From Microcystis aeruginosa NIES-4325 (GTDB taxonomy: Bacteria > Cyanobacteriota > Cyanobacteriia > Cyanobacteriales > Microcystaceae), in contig NZ_BJKP01000016.1 in the NCBI RefSeq assembly GCF_008974145.1, forward strand, positions 1 through 64,000: a stretch of DNA of 64,000 bases. The letters run 5' to 3'. The stretch's first letter is position 1. Each line of letters starts with the position of its first letter. The notes beneath the pieces were generated by a model. That model ran no database searches. It saw only the letters and a program-made list of their open reading frames with translations, and was not told the origin of the DNA. This document shows positions 28,142 to 38,554 of the stretch, in pieces. The position numbers and the translations under genes were made by a program.

Positions 28142-28562
28142 TTTGTCAAGAGATTTTAAACAATTGTAACCTTTTTTTCAAGCCCGATCAAGCGTGATCG
28201 GCAGCTGGAGATAGGCAGCAACAGCATCTTGAGCGAGATCTTCATAGGCGATCGCTTGATGTTGTGAAAAAAAATACCTCAATAAAATTGATCGCCACAC
28301 AGAGTGGGCGATCAAATAAATGATCACAAACAACTAACAACCAATCCCTAACGCGATCTGCAACTCAAAACGACAGAATCAGGGTTCCAGAGGATACTTT
28401 ATCTCTGCTGATTTCTGAAAGCCTTGTAAATCAAGACTAAAAATATAGTTGCACAAGGGGTTTCCTTGTTTGTCGGAATAGGAACACTGTTGCCTTACTA
28501 GATTAAACTAGATTTTCTAGATAATCATAAAGTTAAAAGAGCGGAGATGTCAAAAAAATAAT
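28142..28562. other. 420 bp gap before tRNA-Ser, no gene seen
   Basis: AT-rich DNA with one HIP1 site near 28249 and short inverted bits such as GATCG clusters. I see no coding frame of credible length or RNA structure. Confidence 0.5.
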
Positions 28563-28592
28563 TTGACAGATCGGCAGCATTTGCTGTACGAT
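28563..28592 (+). promoter_or_regulatory. Promoter of the tRNA-Ser gene
   Basis: A perfect -35 TTGACA (28563-28568), an 18-bp spacer and TACGAT (28587-28592, preceded by TG) lie 20 bases before the tRNA. The predicted start of transcription is near 28599. Confidence 0.65.
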
Positions 28593-28612
28593 TGATGATC
28601 GTGACCTTAATT

Positions 28613-28699
28613 GGAGAGATGGCCGAGCGGTTGAAGGCGCAGCACTGGAAATGCTGTTTAGGGGTAACTTTAACGAGGGTTCGAATCCCTCTCTCTCCG
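28613..28699 (+). tRNA. trnS-GGA: tRNA-Ser (anticodon GGA)
   Basis: The acceptor arms GGAGAGA (28613-28619) and TCTCTCC (28692-28698) pair, with discriminator G at 28699. The D-arm GCCGAGCGGTTGAAGGC, an anticodon arm with loop CTGGAAA (anticodon GGA), a long variable arm and the T-loop GGTTCGAATCC are all present. The long variable arm is typical of serine tRNAs. CCA is not encoded. It reads UCC/UCU codons. Confidence 0.96.
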
Positions 28700-28704
28700 T
28701 TACC

Positions 28705-28734
28705 AAAGCACCTCCTATCTAGGAGGTGCTTTTT
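28705..28734 (+). terminator. Rho-independent terminator of tRNA-Ser
   Basis: Perfect 12-bp arms AAAGCACCTCCT and AGGAGGTGCTTT with a four-base loop ATCT, followed by T residues, six bases after the tRNA. Confidence 0.9.
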
Positions 28735-28898
28735 ATAGCAGAGTATAGGAGTCGGGATTATGACTTCAGGAGATTACTCTTATTGATTATCTTCTCCCCT
28801 ACTCCCCACTTCATAATTGATAATTATCGATTATCTTCTCTCCCGGCTCCCCATCTCCTCATCACCCCACTCTCCTATACTTTTTAAACAGGATTAGT

Positions 28899-31800
28899 CT
28901 AATTCCTCGTCGGTAAACCATCTTTACATTTAGCTAACCACTCCAATAAACTATCTAACTGCTGTTGCGGTTTTAGCGTTCCTAAACCCCTAACTGTCAC
29001 CTGTTTGGGACTATAAACAAAGCGTGATTGTATATGTTGCGGTAGGTGTTCTTGTAATAATTTCCATGCTGGTTCTTCCATAGGAGTTTCTAGGATAATA
29101 TGCTGTTTTCCGTCGGGTTTAATTCGCGAAAAACCGAGGGATTTAGCCAGATGTTTTAACTCGATTACCTTAAATAATTGTGCCACCGGTGAAGGAATTG
29201 CCCCGTATCTATCCACTAAATCGGCGGCAATTTGTCCTAAAGTTTTCTGAGAATTGGCAGTAGCGATCGCGCGATAGACATCCATTTTCTGCTCCGGATC
29301 GGATATATAATCATTAGGAATAAATGCCGTCAATTTCAGATCGATTTGGGTATCCTCCACTTGAGGAATTTCTTGACCTTGAATTTCCCGCAAAGCTTCC
29401 TGTAACATTTCCATATATAGATCAAAACCGATCGCTTCCATTTGTCCCGATTGTTCCGCACCCAATAAGTTACCCGCACCACGAATTTCCAGGTCCCTAG
29501 TCGCTAATTGATACCCCGATCCTAACTGGGTAAATTCTTGAATTGCCTTTAATCTTTCCCGAGCGGTTTCTGTTAGTTCTCCCTTAGTTGGATAAAGTAA
29601 CCAAGCGTGTGCTTGTACTCCCGATCGCCCCACCCGTCCTCGCAGTTGATAGAGTTGCGCTAAACCGAATTTTTGGGCATCTTCAATGATAATCGTGTTA
29701 ACTCTGGGAATATCTAACCCCGACTCCACAATAGTCGTACAGACTAAGATATCCGCTTCCCCATTATTAAAAGCTAACATGGTGGTCTCTAATTCGGACT
29801 CATCCATACGACCATGGCCGATGGCAATTCTAGCACCAGGAATCATCCCTTGAATTGCTGCCGCTTTTTCTTCAATTCCCTCGATTCTGGGTACTACATA
29901 AAAAACCTGTCCCCCCCGATCCAATTCATTGCGAATTGCCGTTCTAATCACATCAGAATTATAACTAGAAAGGTGGGTTTGGATGGGACGACGAGAGGGG
30001 GGAGGTGTGGTAATTAAACTCATTTCTCGCACCCCAGAAAGGGACATATAAAGAGTACGGGGAATCGGTGTTGCACTTAAAGTTAACACATCAATATTAC
30101 TTTTAAAAGCCTTAATTTTTTCCTTTTGATTGACTCCAAAACGCTGTTCTTCATCAATTACCAATAACCCTAAATCTTTAAACTCCACCACTTTACTCAA
30201 TAACAACTGAGTACCCACCACTATATCCAATTCCCCCGTTTTCAAGCGCTGGACGATATCTTTTTTCTCGGAATTGGTGCGAAAACGATTTAATAAACCC
30301 ACATTAATGGGATAGGGGGCAAAACGCTCCTTTAGGGTGTGATAATGTTGTTGGGTTAAAATCGTTGTTGGTGCTAATAAAGCCACCTGTTTATGACCCG
30401 TGGTGACAGCTTTAAAAATAGCACGAATGGCCACTTCTGTCTTGCCAAAACCCACATCCCCACAGACTAAGCGATCCATCGGGCGATCGCTTTCTAAATC
30501 CCGTTTCACATCCTGTATCGCTTTCAGTTGATCAGCAGTGGGTTGGTAGGGAAAAGAATCCTCTAACTCCCGCTGCCAGGGATTATCCATAGGATAGGCA
30601 AAACCCGATTTTTTGGCACGTTGGGCGTAAATATTGATTAAATCAACCGCTAACTTCTTAACCGACTTCCTAACGCGGGCTTTCGTCGCTTCCCACGCTT
30701 TGCCAGAGATTTTATGTAATTCTGGCTCTTGACTACCTGTATGACGATAACGGGAGAGATTATCAAGAGAATCGGCAGGAACCCGCAATAATCCATCGGC
30801 ATACTTAATAACTAGATAATCTCGACCTTGCACTACTCCGCCAATTGTGCTTTCCTGCTTTTCTAGTTTGATAAACTGTCCGATGCCATGGTGTTTATGT
30901 ACTACAAAATCGAGGGGACGGAGTTTATTCACATCCACCTGTACCGAGGCTGCTTGCCGACGTTTGCGGACGTAACCGGCAGTATTTAAAAGATGTTGTC
31001 CGAAGAACTCTCGATCAGTAACGACGACTATGCGATAGGTGGGGAGGATAAAACCTTCTAATTCAGCTAATCCTGCGTATTTTAGGGCTGTAGCGGTGTT
31101 TTGAATGATTAAGCGATCAATCGCCCCAAAATCGAGGGGATTGGGGATAAATTGGGCTGGGCAGTCGTGTTCCTGTAATAACGAGACTGTGCGGGAGGGT
31201 TGGGCTGATATTAACCATATAGCGTACTTATTTAGTTTAATACCGCTATAAACCTCTCTTTTTCCCCGTAAAATTTCCGCTAGTTTGGCGAATTGCCCCG
31301 GATTGGTGGGAATCGGACGACTGGAGAGATTAAGGCTATTTTCGGACAGGTGATCGTCTATTTCCGAGAGGTAGAGATGGGGAAATTTGGCCGATATTTG
31401 CAGAGATTCGCCAAAAGAACGGTGAATTTTCGGCAAAGGTGGTTCTATCTCTTGCCAGCGTTCCCCAATATATTCTATCCAGCGATCGCTTCTAGCTTGA
31501 CAGCTTTCCAGTTCATCAAAGGCAATCAGAGTATTTTCGGGGAGATAATCCAATAAAGAGGCAGGTTGAGGGAATGCCAAGCCTAAAAATCGCTCAATTC
31601 CCTCTGGATAAATTTCATTAGCCAATTTTTCTCGATCTTCAGCCCCCAGATAATCAGCAACTGTCGGGGGGAGAGAAGGGGCAATGATCGCCGCAAAGCT
31701 AGTGGGAGTAAGAAGCAGATTGGGGATAGAATCCAGCGATCTTTGGGTGGCAGGGTCAAATTCTCGCAATTTTTCCAATTCGTCGCCGAAAAATTCTAAC

Positions 31801-32408
31801 CTGACCGGTAATTCGGCCGAAACTGGGAAAATATCAACGATATCGCCGCGACGACTCCATTGTCCTTCGGTTTCTACCAATGAAACCCGTTCATATCCTA
31901 ATCTAGCTAGGGTTAGATCGAGGTTTTTGGCTTCTATAACCCTTCCTACCTCAAAATTATCGCTATACTGCTCGAAAACCTCTCTAGGGGGTAAATGGGG
32001 CTGCAGGGCCTTTTCGGTGGTAACGATCGCAATTCCGGCATCTTGATGACTGATTAGGGTTTGCCCTGAGCTACGTCGAAGGGTCGATAATACCTGCATC
32101 TGTCCCCAAATCATCTCGGATTCCCGATTAAATGTCTCGTAGGGGCAAGCTTCCGAGGTGGGATAAAAGAAAACACCTTTCCACGTCATTGCTTCTAATT
32201 GTGCCGCCCAACGTGCCGCTTCTTCTAGATTGGCACAGATAATTACAAGATTTTTTCCTTGACAACGGGCGAAAGCTGTGCTTATTAATCCTTTCGGTAA
32301 GCGGGCAAGGCCAGTTAGGGTTAAATTGCCATTTTTCTCCAGTTTTTGGATAAGTTCGGCAGTTAAGGCCGATTTTTCAATGTTGCGAATAACGGAGGCA
32401 AAAGTCAT
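28899..32408 (-). CDS. mfd: Transcription-repair coupling factor Mfd
   Basis: 1169 residues, normal for Mfd. It removes RNA polymerase stalled at DNA lesions and recruits UvrA. Seen in order: UvrB-homology N-terminal part ([15 protein letters not shown]), the RNA-polymerase-interacting CarD-like domain ([13 protein letters not shown], about 495-560), the RecG-like helicase core with Walker [23 protein letters not shown] as the DEExx box, [13 protein letters not shown] and motif [10 protein letters not shown], then the TRCF C-terminal domain. Start ATG 32408. Transcribed alone. Confidence 0.97.
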   Translation of the reverse strand: MTFASVIRNIEKSALTAELIQKLEKNGNLTLTGLARLPKGLISTAFARCQGKNLVIICANLEEAARWAAQLEAMTWKGVFFYPTSEACPYETFNRESEMIWGQMQVLSTLRRSSGQTLISHQDAGIAIVTTEKALQPHLPPREVFEQYSDNFEVGRVIEAKNLDLTLARLGYERVSLVETEGQWSRRGDIVDIFPVSAELPVRLEFFGDELEKLREFDPATQRSLDSIPNLLLTPTSFAAIIAPSLPPTVADYLGAEDREKLANEIYPEGIERFLGLAFPQPASLLDYLPENTLIAFDELESCQARSDRWIEYIGERWQEIEPPLPKIHRSFGESLQISAKFPHLYLSEIDDHLSENSLNLSSRPIPTNPGQFAKLAEILRGKREVYSGIKLNKYAIWLISAQPSRTVSLLQEHDCPAQFIPNPLDFGAIDRLIIQNTATALKYAGLAELEGFILPTYRIVVVTDREFFGQHLLNTAGYVRKRRQAASVQVDVNKLRPLDFVVHKHHGIGQFIKLEKQESTIGGVVQGRDYLVIKYADGLLRVPADSLDNLSRYRHTGSQEPELHKISGKAWEATKARVRKSVKKLAVDLINIYAQRAKKSGFAYPMDNPWQRELEDSFPYQPTADQLKAIQDVKRDLESDRPMDRLVCGDVGFGKTEVAIRAIFKAVTTGHKQVALLAPTTILTQQHYHTLKERFAPYPINVGLLNRFRTNSEKKDIVQRLKTGELDIVVGTQLLLSKVVEFKDLGLLVIDEEQRFGVNQKEKIKAFKSNIDVLTLSATPIPRTLYMSLSGVREMSLITTPPPSRRPIQTHLSSYNSDVIRTAIRNELDRGGQVFYVVPRIEGIEEKAAAIQGMIPGARIAIGHGRMDESELETTMLAFNNGEADILVCTTIVESGLDIPRVNTIIIEDAQKFGLAQLYQLRGRVGRSGVQAHAWLLYPTKGELTETARERLKAIQEFTQLGSGYQLATRDLEIRGAGNLLGAEQSGQMEAIGFDLYMEMLQEALREIQGQEIPQVEDTQIDLKLTAFIPNDYISDPEQKMDVYRAIATANSQKTLGQIAADLVDRYGAIPSPVAQLFKVIELKHLAKSLGFSRIKPDGKQHIILETPMEEPAWKLLQEHLPQHIQSRFVYSPKQVTVRGLGTLKPQQQLDSLLEWLAKCKDGLPTRN

Positions 32409-32950
32409 TTTTTAGTGATCGGCACTCGGTTTTTAGTTAAGCTCTACTGAATTTAAACTGCCTCTTGGGAGTTTTAGTACAAATGCTCAGGATCCCTCTC
32501 CCCGCTCCCAACTTCGGTGCAGTCTTAGCAAGTATCAGTTATCAGTTGTGGGTTCTCAGTTCACCCACTACTTTTTGGGGTTAATTTTTTTGGGCTTTAT
32601 TTGAATTCACCAGAGATGGGTCGCAGGCGCACGGATTTTCCATTATCTATATAATATCATGTCAAGCGTTGGTTGGCAAGAGAAAAAATTGGCTTTCTTT
32701 TTATTTCTTTGTGTTCTTTGTGTCTTTGTGGTTCGTTCCTTCAGAAAATAAAATTTTTGGTTGATAAGAGCGTTCGAGCTTTGTGTTCTTTGTGTCTTTG
32801 TGGTTCTTCCCACTCCCTTGCCAGCATCACTGTATCTTAGAATACATTTTATCCAGCAAACCCAAGAGAGCCAAAAATTGATCTGGTGATACCTTAGTCA
32901 CGATCGCTCCAGAACAATCAGTACATATATACTGACTAATATTTTCAGAA
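32409..32950. other. Repeat-rich gap between mfd and the zinc locus
   Basis: The gap has no supported gene. It contains the interspersed repeat at 32708-32872. A 74-codon minus-strand frame (32827-33051) runs through this repeat and the znuA promoter and is treated as chance. Confidence 0.55.
32708..32872. repeat. Interspersed repeat, copy 1 (with internal duplication)
   Basis: The unit containing TTTGTGTCTTTGTGGTTC occurs twice here (near 32708-32734 and 32779-32806), and the second is followed by CCAGCATCACTGTATCTTAG and then AATACATTTTATCCAGCAAA, CCCAAGAGAG. The same order of blocks occurs at 41641-41784 and 48562-48730. Confidence 0.8.
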
Positions 32951-32995
32951 TGATAACGATTCTCACCGACTGTGATAAAATGAGAACTATAATCA
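32951..32995 (+). promoter_or_regulatory. Two tandem Zur-like operators and -10 box before znuA
   Basis: Two 15-mers, TGATAACGATTCTCA (32951-32965) and TGAGAACTATAATCA (32981-32995), both fit TGAnAACnATnnTCA, close to the known cyanobacterial Zur consensus of two TGATAAT-like half sites. They are spaced by 30 bases start to start, three helical turns. The second covers a TATAAT (-10, 32988-32993) 18 bases before the znuA ATG, so zinc-bound Zur would block transcription. Role is inferred from sequence and gene context. Confidence 0.75.
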
Positions 32996-33011
32996 GACTC
33001 AGTTAACTCCG

Positions 33012-33941
33012 ATGGGTAAAAAATTCCAGTTAACAGCGATCGCTTTAACAATGACTATAGCCAGCTTAACAGCTTGTAGCGGTCCCTCGGTCAAGGAAGA
33101 GGAAGCAAAGACACCCTTACAGGTGACAGTGAGTATCGTACCGCAGGAATATTTCGTCAAACGCATCGGCGGTGATAGAGTCAGTGTTAATGCCATGATT
33201 CAACCCGGGACAGATCCCCACACCTATGAACCAAAACCCGAACAATTAAAAACCACAGCCCGATCGCAAGCCTACTTTAAAATCGGTGTATCCTTAGAAG
33301 ATGCTTGGAAAGATCGCTTAAACAGTGTTAACCAACAGATGTTAATCGTCGATACCAGTCAGGGAGTAGATAAAATCCCTTTAACAGCAGAACATAATCA
33401 CGATCATGATCATGATCACAGCAAGGAAGAAAAACATCAAGCCGGAAAAAACACCCTAGATCCCCATATTTGGTTATCCCCAAAACGAGTCAAAGCACAA
33501 GCAGATACTATTTATCAAACCCTAGCACAACTAGATCCCAGTCAGGAAGCTATCTATCGGGCTAACTTGGAAAAATTCAGTCAGGAATTAGAGGCATTAG
33601 ATCAAGAAATTCGGCAAAACTTGGCAGGGATTAAAAACAAAAAATTTATGGTATTTCATCCTGAATGGGGCTATTTTGCCCAAGATTACGGTTTAGAGAT
33701 GATTGCGATCGAGATCGACGGCAATGAACCCAGTGCTGCCCAGTTGAGTCAACTAATCAAACAGGCAAAAAAAGAGAATATAAAAGTTATTTTTACTCAA
33801 CCAGAATTTAGCCAAAAAAGTGCCGAAACTATTGCTAGGGAAATTGGGGGACAGGTAATCCCTATCAGTGCCTTCGCTGAAAATTGGAGTGAAAACCTGC
33901 GACAAGTTTCCCAAAAAATGGCCACAGTTTTAAATCAGTAA
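33012..33941 (+). CDS. znuA: Zinc ABC transporter substrate-binding lipoprotein ZnuA
   Basis: 309 residues. A signal peptide ends in a lipobox (SLTACSG, Cys about 22), so it is membrane-anchored outside the cytoplasm. The cluster-A1 metal-binding fold shows PGTDPHTYEPKP (first metal His), a charged His-rich loop HNHDHDHDHSKEEKH (typical of zinc binders), DPHIWLSP, VFHPEWGYFAQ and the late ISAFAENW region. It delivers Zn2+ to the ZnuBC pore. Two Zur-like boxes lie just upstream, and znuC follows 114 bp downstream. Confidence 0.94.
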   Translation: MGKKFQLTAIALTMTIASLTACSGPSVKEEEAKTPLQVTVSIVPQEYFVKRIGGDRVSVNAMIQPGTDPHTYEPKPEQLKTTARSQAYFKIGVSLEDAWKDRLNSVNQQMLIVDTSQGVDKIPLTAEHNHDHDHDHSKEEKHQAGKNTLDPHIWLSPKRVKAQADTIYQTLAQLDPSQEAIYRANLEKFSQELEALDQEIRQNLAGIKNKKFMVFHPEWGYFAQDYGLEMIAIEIDGNEPSAAQLSQLIKQAKKENIKVIFTQPEFSQKSAETIAREIGGQVIPISAFAENWSENLRQVSQKMATVLNQ

Positions 33942-34055
33942 TTGCTTGTATATGTAGCTAGACACAATTAATTGCACATATGTAACTACCTCTTGCCTAT
34001 TGCCTATTGCATGAGTGCCTATCCCAACCAAGAAGTTAATTTTGCCCTATTGTAT

Positions 34056-34751
34056 ATGTCAACGATCATTACCATTAGTAATCTCTGGGCCGGCTACGAA
34101 CAGGAACCCATCCTCGAAGATATTAATTTAACCATTCAAGAACTGGATTTTCTGGGAATTATCGGACCGAATGGAGGGGGAAAAACTACCCTGCTTAAGG
34201 TTTTACTGGGATTAATTAAACCTTGGCGCGGAGAAGTCAGTATCTTGGGGCAAAGTGTCGAAAAAGGTCGGGAATTAGTCGGTTATGTGCCGCAGTTTGT
34301 CGAATGCGATCGCTCATTTCCCATTACTGTGGGTGAGGTGGTAAAAATGGGGAGATTGAGCAGCAAAAAACTCTGGCAAGGCTATAGTAAAAAAGATGAG
34401 GTAAGGGTAGATAAAGCTTTAGATAGTGTGGGAATGTTAGCGTTGAAAAAAAGATCGATTGCTGAACTTTCGGGAGGACAGCGCCAACGGATTTATATCG
34501 CTCGCGCTTTAGCGGTAGAACCCCGTCTCTTGATTTTAGATGAACCCACTGCCAGTGTCGATCCCCAAATGCGTGCTAGTATTTTTTCCCTGTTGCAAGA
34601 ATTGAATGAGTGGATGACCATTTTAATTATTTCCCATGATCTGGGAACCCTATCTACCTATGTTAAATCGATCGGTTGTCTCAATCGTCGTCTCTATTAT
34701 CACGGCCAAAAATCTCTCACTGCTGCTATGCTAGAACAAGTGTATTGTTAA
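34056..34751 (+). CDS. znuC: Zinc ABC transporter ATPase ZnuC, C-terminus short
   Basis: 231 residues from ATG 34056 (MSTIITISNLWAGYEQEP). Upstream in-frame starts (ATG 34011, TTG 33972) add residues unlike the family. Walker A GPNGGGKTTLLK, Q-loop GYVPQFV, signature LSGGQRQR and Walker B LLILDEPTASVD are complete. The protein ends LTAAMLEQVYC, where relatives normally continue for about 20-30 residues. No znuB permease follows, though it is the usual next gene. Either the transporter uses a znuB elsewhere or this locus lost it by deletion. Confidence 0.9.
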   Translation: MSTIITISNLWAGYEQEPILEDINLTIQELDFLGIIGPNGGGKTTLLKVLLGLIKPWRGEVSILGQSVEKGRELVGYVPQFVECDRSFPITVGEVVKMGRLSSKKLWQGYSKKDEVRVDKALDSVGMLALKKRSIAELSGGQRQRIYIARALAVEPRLLILDEPTASVDPQMRASIFSLLQELNEWMTILIISHDLGTLSTYVKSIGCLNRRLYYHGQKSLTAAMLEQVYC

Positions 34752-35070
34752 AAGTTTTCTCCCTTTCTACTGTCAAAAGCCTTGACAAATACCCGCACTT
34801 GACATAGACTTATATATATAACGGGAATCCGTGCCTGCCTGCGAACCCACTTTTTTCAGGTCAGATAATGGGATTAAACTGACCAGCAGCAGATAGGTCA
34901 GATGGTCTGACTTGGAATAACATAAGGTTTGGCGATCTAGTCAGGCAAGAAAAACTCTTAAACGATTGTTCTCACCCGCTACTCTAGTCAGATAATTCTT
35001 ACTAACTACATGGTCGCCCTCTGTTATCAAACACGGATAAACTGACCATCCATCACCCACAGAAAAATAG
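34752..35070. other. 320 bp gap after znuC, no gene seen
   Basis: This is where znuB would be expected. I see only AT-rich DNA with short GTCAG/CAGAT repeats and no frame similar to a membrane permease. It is probably a deletion scar. Confidence 0.5.
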
Positions 35071-35413
35071 CAGCCCCATTATGTTCTTGCTTCTTCAAGC
35101 TTTAAATGGATAGCATCATCCGAAATGATCAAGGAGTACAAAGAGGTTTTAAATCGTCCTAAGTTGCAATTGTCCCAAATCACCAAGCGAGAGAGAATGA
35201 TTAGAACTAATTGATTTGGCCGTTATTCCCATAGATGTCAACCTAACGATTGACTTTCCTAGAGATAGAAAAGACGCTAAGTTTTTAGCTTGTCCCATAT
35301 CCGCTGGTGCTGATTATTTGATGACAGGTGATCAGGATTTTCAGGATGTACCTGACTTAGGTGTTACTAAAGTCGTCAATGTATCTCAGTTTTTAGAAAT
35401 ATTTACCAATTAA
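35071..35413 (+). pseudogene. PIN-domain toxin (VapC-like) with frameshift
   Basis: Two frames together give a PIN-domain protein of the 'putative toxin-antitoxin PIN family'. The first (to about 35205) reads SSEMIKEYKEVLNRPKLQLS and stops after RERMIRTN. The second, from about 35200, continues ELIDLAVIPIDVNLTIDFPR, DRKDAKFLACPISAGADYLM, TGDQDFQDVP, including the acidic DxKD and TGDxD residues of the nuclease site. A one-base shift near 35200 breaks the gene, and no clear N-terminus is present. Toxin remnant next to a zinc locus deletion. Confidence 0.8.
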
Positions 35414-35545
35414 CTCTAAGTCAAATTAAGTATAGAGGACAATTTTAAAATGAGTATTGAAAACAAGGACAGCAAAAAACTTGAACAACAAAAACTAGAA
35501 CAGCTAGAGATGGGGGTCAACCCATCCCCAAACTAGACAATTATG

Positions 35546-35941
35546 CTATTCTTTTTTATACATCACCTCCACCACAGTATGAACGTTACCCCTCGGATGA
35601 AAATCCCCCTTAACTTTCATCTGCAAGGGTTCGCAAGCCGTCACCAAATCATCTAAAATTTGGTTAATTGCTTCTTCGTGGGAAATATAACGATCGCGAT
35701 AACTATTAATATAAAGTTTAATCGCCTTTAATTCCATCACCTTTTGATCGGGAACGTAGCTAAGATAAATAGTGGCAAAATCGGGATAACCGGAAAAGGG
35801 ACACTTACAGGTATATTCCGGCAGAGTGATATGAATATCGTAATTTCTGCCGGGGCGTGGATTGGGGAAAGTAATTAACGTTCCTTCAGCAATTTCTCTT
35901 TCCCCGTACTTAACTTCAATTGTTTCGGAAGACTGAACCAT
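35546..35941 (-). CDS. queF: NADPH-dependent preQ0 reductase QueF
   Basis: 131 residues, the short type-I QueF. It reduces 7-cyano-7-deazaguanine to preQ1 for queuosine in tRNA. Seen: YTCKCPFSGYPDFATIYLSY with nucleophile Cys47 and the general-acid Asp54, then the QueF motif ELKAIKLYINSYRDRYISHE that binds NADPH. Start ATG 35941. I see no preQ1 riboswitch in the 228-bp upstream gap. Not in an operon with other queuosine genes here. Confidence 0.95.
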   Translation of the reverse strand: MVQSSETIEVKYGEREIAEGTLITFPNPRPGRNYDIHITLPEYTCKCPFSGYPDFATIYLSYVPDQKVMELKAIKLYINSYRDRYISHEEAINQILDDLVTACEPLQMKVKGDFHPRGNVHTVVEVMYKKE

Positions 35942-36169
35942 GTTTTTTCCTAACTAGACAATGTTTCCTATCATAGCTGGAATATTATCTCGAGAGACGT
36001 TACCGAATGAAGATATGAATAGTAACTCCCGTATCCTCTTGACAAATTAGCTTAGTCCTAGGTTGAAAGAATGCCGAGAAGACAATTCAGACTAAAAATC
36101 AGCCAGACCCAACTTTTCAGGTAAAAAATGATCTATGATTAACCCTAAAGATACTCTAAAACTGGTTTC

Positions 36170-37351
36170 ATGCTCTCCGAGATTAAAAACATAGCCGAGA
36201 GTCTCGCACCCCGATTAGTGGAGATTCGCCGCCACATTCACGCGAATCCAGAGTTAAGCGGGCAAGAATATCAAACTGCCGCCTATATTGCCGGGGTTTT
36301 GTCTTCCTGTGGTCTATCGGTGCAGGAAGCGGTGGGAAAAACGGGAGTTAAGGGAGAATTGGTGGGAAAAGGCAGTGATCGAAGGATTTTAGCTATCCGG
36401 GCCGATATGGATGCCCTACCAATCCAAGAAAGAACCGATTTAGACTTTGCTTCCCGCAAACCGGGGATTATGCACGCCTGCGGTCACGATGTTCATGCTA
36501 CCGTCGGTTTAGGGGTGGCAATGGTGCTTTCCCGTCTCTCGGAACCTTTGGGGGGAAAAATACGCTTTCTCTTTCAACCAGCAGAGGAAATCGCCCAGGG
36601 GGCCAGTTGGATGATCCGGGAGGGGGTGATGCGGGATGTCAGCGCTGTTTTGGGGCTGCACGTTTTCCCCTCGATTCCGGCCCGATCAATCGGGGTTCGT
36701 TACGGGGCCCTAACTGCGGCTGCCGACGATCTGGAGATTTTTATTCAAGGGGAATCGGGCCACGGGGCCCGGCCCCACGAGGCGATCGATGCTATCTGGA
36801 TCGCCTCGCAAGTAATTACCACCTTGCAACAGGCAATTAGTCGGACTCAAAACCCCTTGCGTCCGATTGTCCTCACCATCGGCCAGATTAGCGGTGGTCG
36901 CGCCCCCAACGTCATCGCCGATCAGGTACGCATGGCAGGAACAGTGCGATCGCTGCACCCAGAAACCCACGCCCATCTCCCGGAATGGATCGAGAGTTTG
37001 GTCACGAATGTCTGTAGCACATATAACGCTAAATGTCAAGTAAAATATCGTCGGGGCGTGCCATCGGTGCAAAATGACCAATTTTTAACCCGTTTGGTGG
37101 AAGAAGCAGGTTTAGAAGCTTGGGGACGAGATCGGGTTTTAATTCTCTCGGAACCCTCCATGGGGGCCGAGGATTTTTCCCTTTATTTGCAACAGGCCCC
37201 CGGTACAATGTTCCGTCTGGGAGTGGGTTCTCCTCATCTCCTCAATCCCCCCCTTCACCATCCAGAATTTTTAGTGGATGAGTCGGCAATTCTGACGGGA
37301 GTGATTACTTTAGCCTACGCGGCCTATAAATATTGGCAAAGGGAAGATTAA
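36170..37351 (+). CDS. M20-family amidohydrolase (N-acyl amino acid hydrolase type)
   Basis: 393 residues. Motifs of the M20D amidohydrolases are complete: EIRRHIHANPELSGQEYQTA, IRADMDALPIQE, MHACGHDVHATVGLG (metal ligands Cys/His), LFQPAEEIAQGASWMI, the dimerisation domain around GARPHEAIDAIWIASQ, and SMGAEDFSLYLQ near the end. The family cleaves acyl or hippuryl groups from amino acids or related amides with two metal ions; the exact substrate is open. First gene of a run of four in the same direction (to 39054). Confidence 0.92.
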   Translation: MLSEIKNIAESLAPRLVEIRRHIHANPELSGQEYQTAAYIAGVLSSCGLSVQEAVGKTGVKGELVGKGSDRRILAIRADMDALPIQERTDLDFASRKPGIMHACGHDVHATVGLGVAMVLSRLSEPLGGKIRFLFQPAEEIAQGASWMIREGVMRDVSAVLGLHVFPSIPARSIGVRYGALTAAADDLEIFIQGESGHGARPHEAIDAIWIASQVITTLQQAISRTQNPLRPIVLTIGQISGGRAPNVIADQVRMAGTVRSLHPETHAHLPEWIESLVTNVCSTYNAKCQVKYRRGVPSVQNDQFLTRLVEEAGLEAWGRDRVLILSEPSMGAEDFSLYLQQAPGTMFRLGVGSPHLLNPPLHHPEFLVDESAILTGVITLAYAAYKYWQRED

Positions 37352-37373
37352 ACCGGTTTTTCAAGATAATTTT

Positions 37374-37838
37374 ATGGAAATTTGGCAAGATTTAGCTATT
37401 ATAGCTTGGACAGAATTGCTGCTGGATAGTTATGAAGGGTTAATCGGGCGATCGCTTTTACCCCGGATCGGTACTGGCAAAGAACAGAGTAAAATGCTCT
37501 TTTATGCTCCTTTTGTCCTAGTTTCCCACGGTACGCAAACTAATCCGATCTTCAATTATGGTAATCGCGGCGCCCTCGATCTCTGGGGTTTAACTTGGCC
37601 AGAATTATTAACAACTCCTTCGCGAGCAACGGTACAGGGAGAGGAACCCGCCCAAGAACGCCAAAAAATGCTAGATTTAGTCAAAAAACAAGGCTATATC
37701 AACGATTATCACGGGGTAAGGATCACGAAAAACGGTCAACTATTTCGTATTGAAAAAGCGATCGTTTGGAATATCATCGATCGTGATGGCATTTACTGCG
37801 GACAGGCTGCCACTTTTGCCGATTGGATTTTTCTCTGA
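37374..37838 (+). CDS. MEKHLA-domain protein
   Basis: 154 residues. The fold resembles the MEKHLA domain, a PAS-like module seen alone in cyanobacteria and at the end of some plant HD-ZIP III proteins. Recognised by [40 protein letters not shown], and the C-terminal [16 protein letters not shown] with GQAATFADW. No DNA-binding domain is attached. It lies 22 bp after the M20 gene and 15 bp before pyrF, so probably co-transcribed. Cellular role unknown. Confidence 0.85.
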   Translation: MEIWQDLAIIAWTELLLDSYEGLIGRSLLPRIGTGKEQSKMLFYAPFVLVSHGTQTNPIFNYGNRGALDLWGLTWPELLTTPSRATVQGEEPAQERQKMLDLVKKQGYINDYHGVRITKNGQLFRIEKAIVWNIIDRDGIYCGQAATFADWIFL

Positions 37839-37852
37839 TTTATCACCCCAAT

Positions 37853-38554
37853 ATGACCAACTCAGACCGAATTATTGTTCCTCTCGATGTGCCGGATTTA
37901 GAATCAGCGATCGCACTCCTTGATCTGTTGCCAGAAGTCAATTTTTGGAAAGTGGGACTAGAATTATTTGTCAGTAGCGGTGCAGAAATTCTAGGGATTC
38001 TACAAGAAAGACAAAAAAAGAGCTTTCTCGACCTCAAATTTCATGATATTCCCAATACGGTCGCCGGGGCCTGTCGTTCCGCCAGTCGCTATCAAGTGGA
38101 TTTACTCACCCTGCACGCAACGGCCGGACGGCAAGCACTGACGGCAGCTAAGGCGGCAATCTCTGACCTGCTATCACCGCCAAAACTTCTCGCTATCACC
38201 GTTTTAACCAGCCTTAACGCCAGGGAATTAGCCCTCGACCTCAAAATTTCCCTAGAACTATCGGAATATGCCTTAAATCTGGCATTATTGGCCAAGGAAT
38301 CGGGAATTGATGGGGCGGTTTGTTCCCCCCAAGAAGTGGCGCAATTGCGGCGCGTCTGTGGAGAGGATTTTCTCTTAGTTTGCCCCGGAGTTCGTCCCTC
38401 CTGGTCAAGCAAAGGGGATCAAAGTCGGGTGATGACTCCGGCCCAAGCGCTTAAAGCTGGGGCTGATTATCTAGTAATTGGACGACCGATCACCGGTGCC
38501 GAGGAGCCAAAGGTAGCATGGACAAAAATTTGTCACGAATTAGCCGATATTTAG
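37853..38554 (+). CDS. pyrF: Orotidine 5'-phosphate decarboxylase
   Basis: 233 residues from ATG 37853; an in-frame extension to 37823 overlaps the previous gene and is not family-like. It makes UMP from OMP, the last step of pyrimidine synthesis. Seen: [38 protein letters not shown] (the DxKxxD catalytic array), [12 protein letters not shown], and C-terminal [17 protein letters not shown] that binds the phosphate. Third gene of the run from 36170. It overlaps the next gene by 37 bp. Confidence 0.96.
   Translation: MTNSDRIIVPLDVPDLESAIALLDLLPEVNFWKVGLELFVSSGAEILGILQERQKKSFLDLKFHDIPNTVAGACRSASRYQVDLLTLHATAGRQALTAAKAAISDLLSPPKLLAITVLTSLNARELALDLKISLELSEYALNLALLAKESGIDGAVCSPQEVAQLRRVCGEDFLLVCPGVRPSWSSKGDQSRVMTPAQALKAGADYLVIGRPITGAEEPKVAWTKICHELADI

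Noticed and set aside
32827-33051. 74-codon minus-strand ORF before znuA
   Set aside because: Its end lies in the interspersed repeat and its start covers the znuA promoter and Zur-like boxes, overlapping znuA by 40 bases. It looks like chance.
35449-35535. 28-codon ORF (MSIENKDSKKLEQQKLEQLE) after the PIN pseudogene
   Set aside because: It could be a relic of the same locus, but it is too short and lacks any known family.
35942-36169. preQ1 riboswitch before queF
   Set aside because: The 228-bp gap shows no H-type pseudoknot with the conserved A-rich tail.
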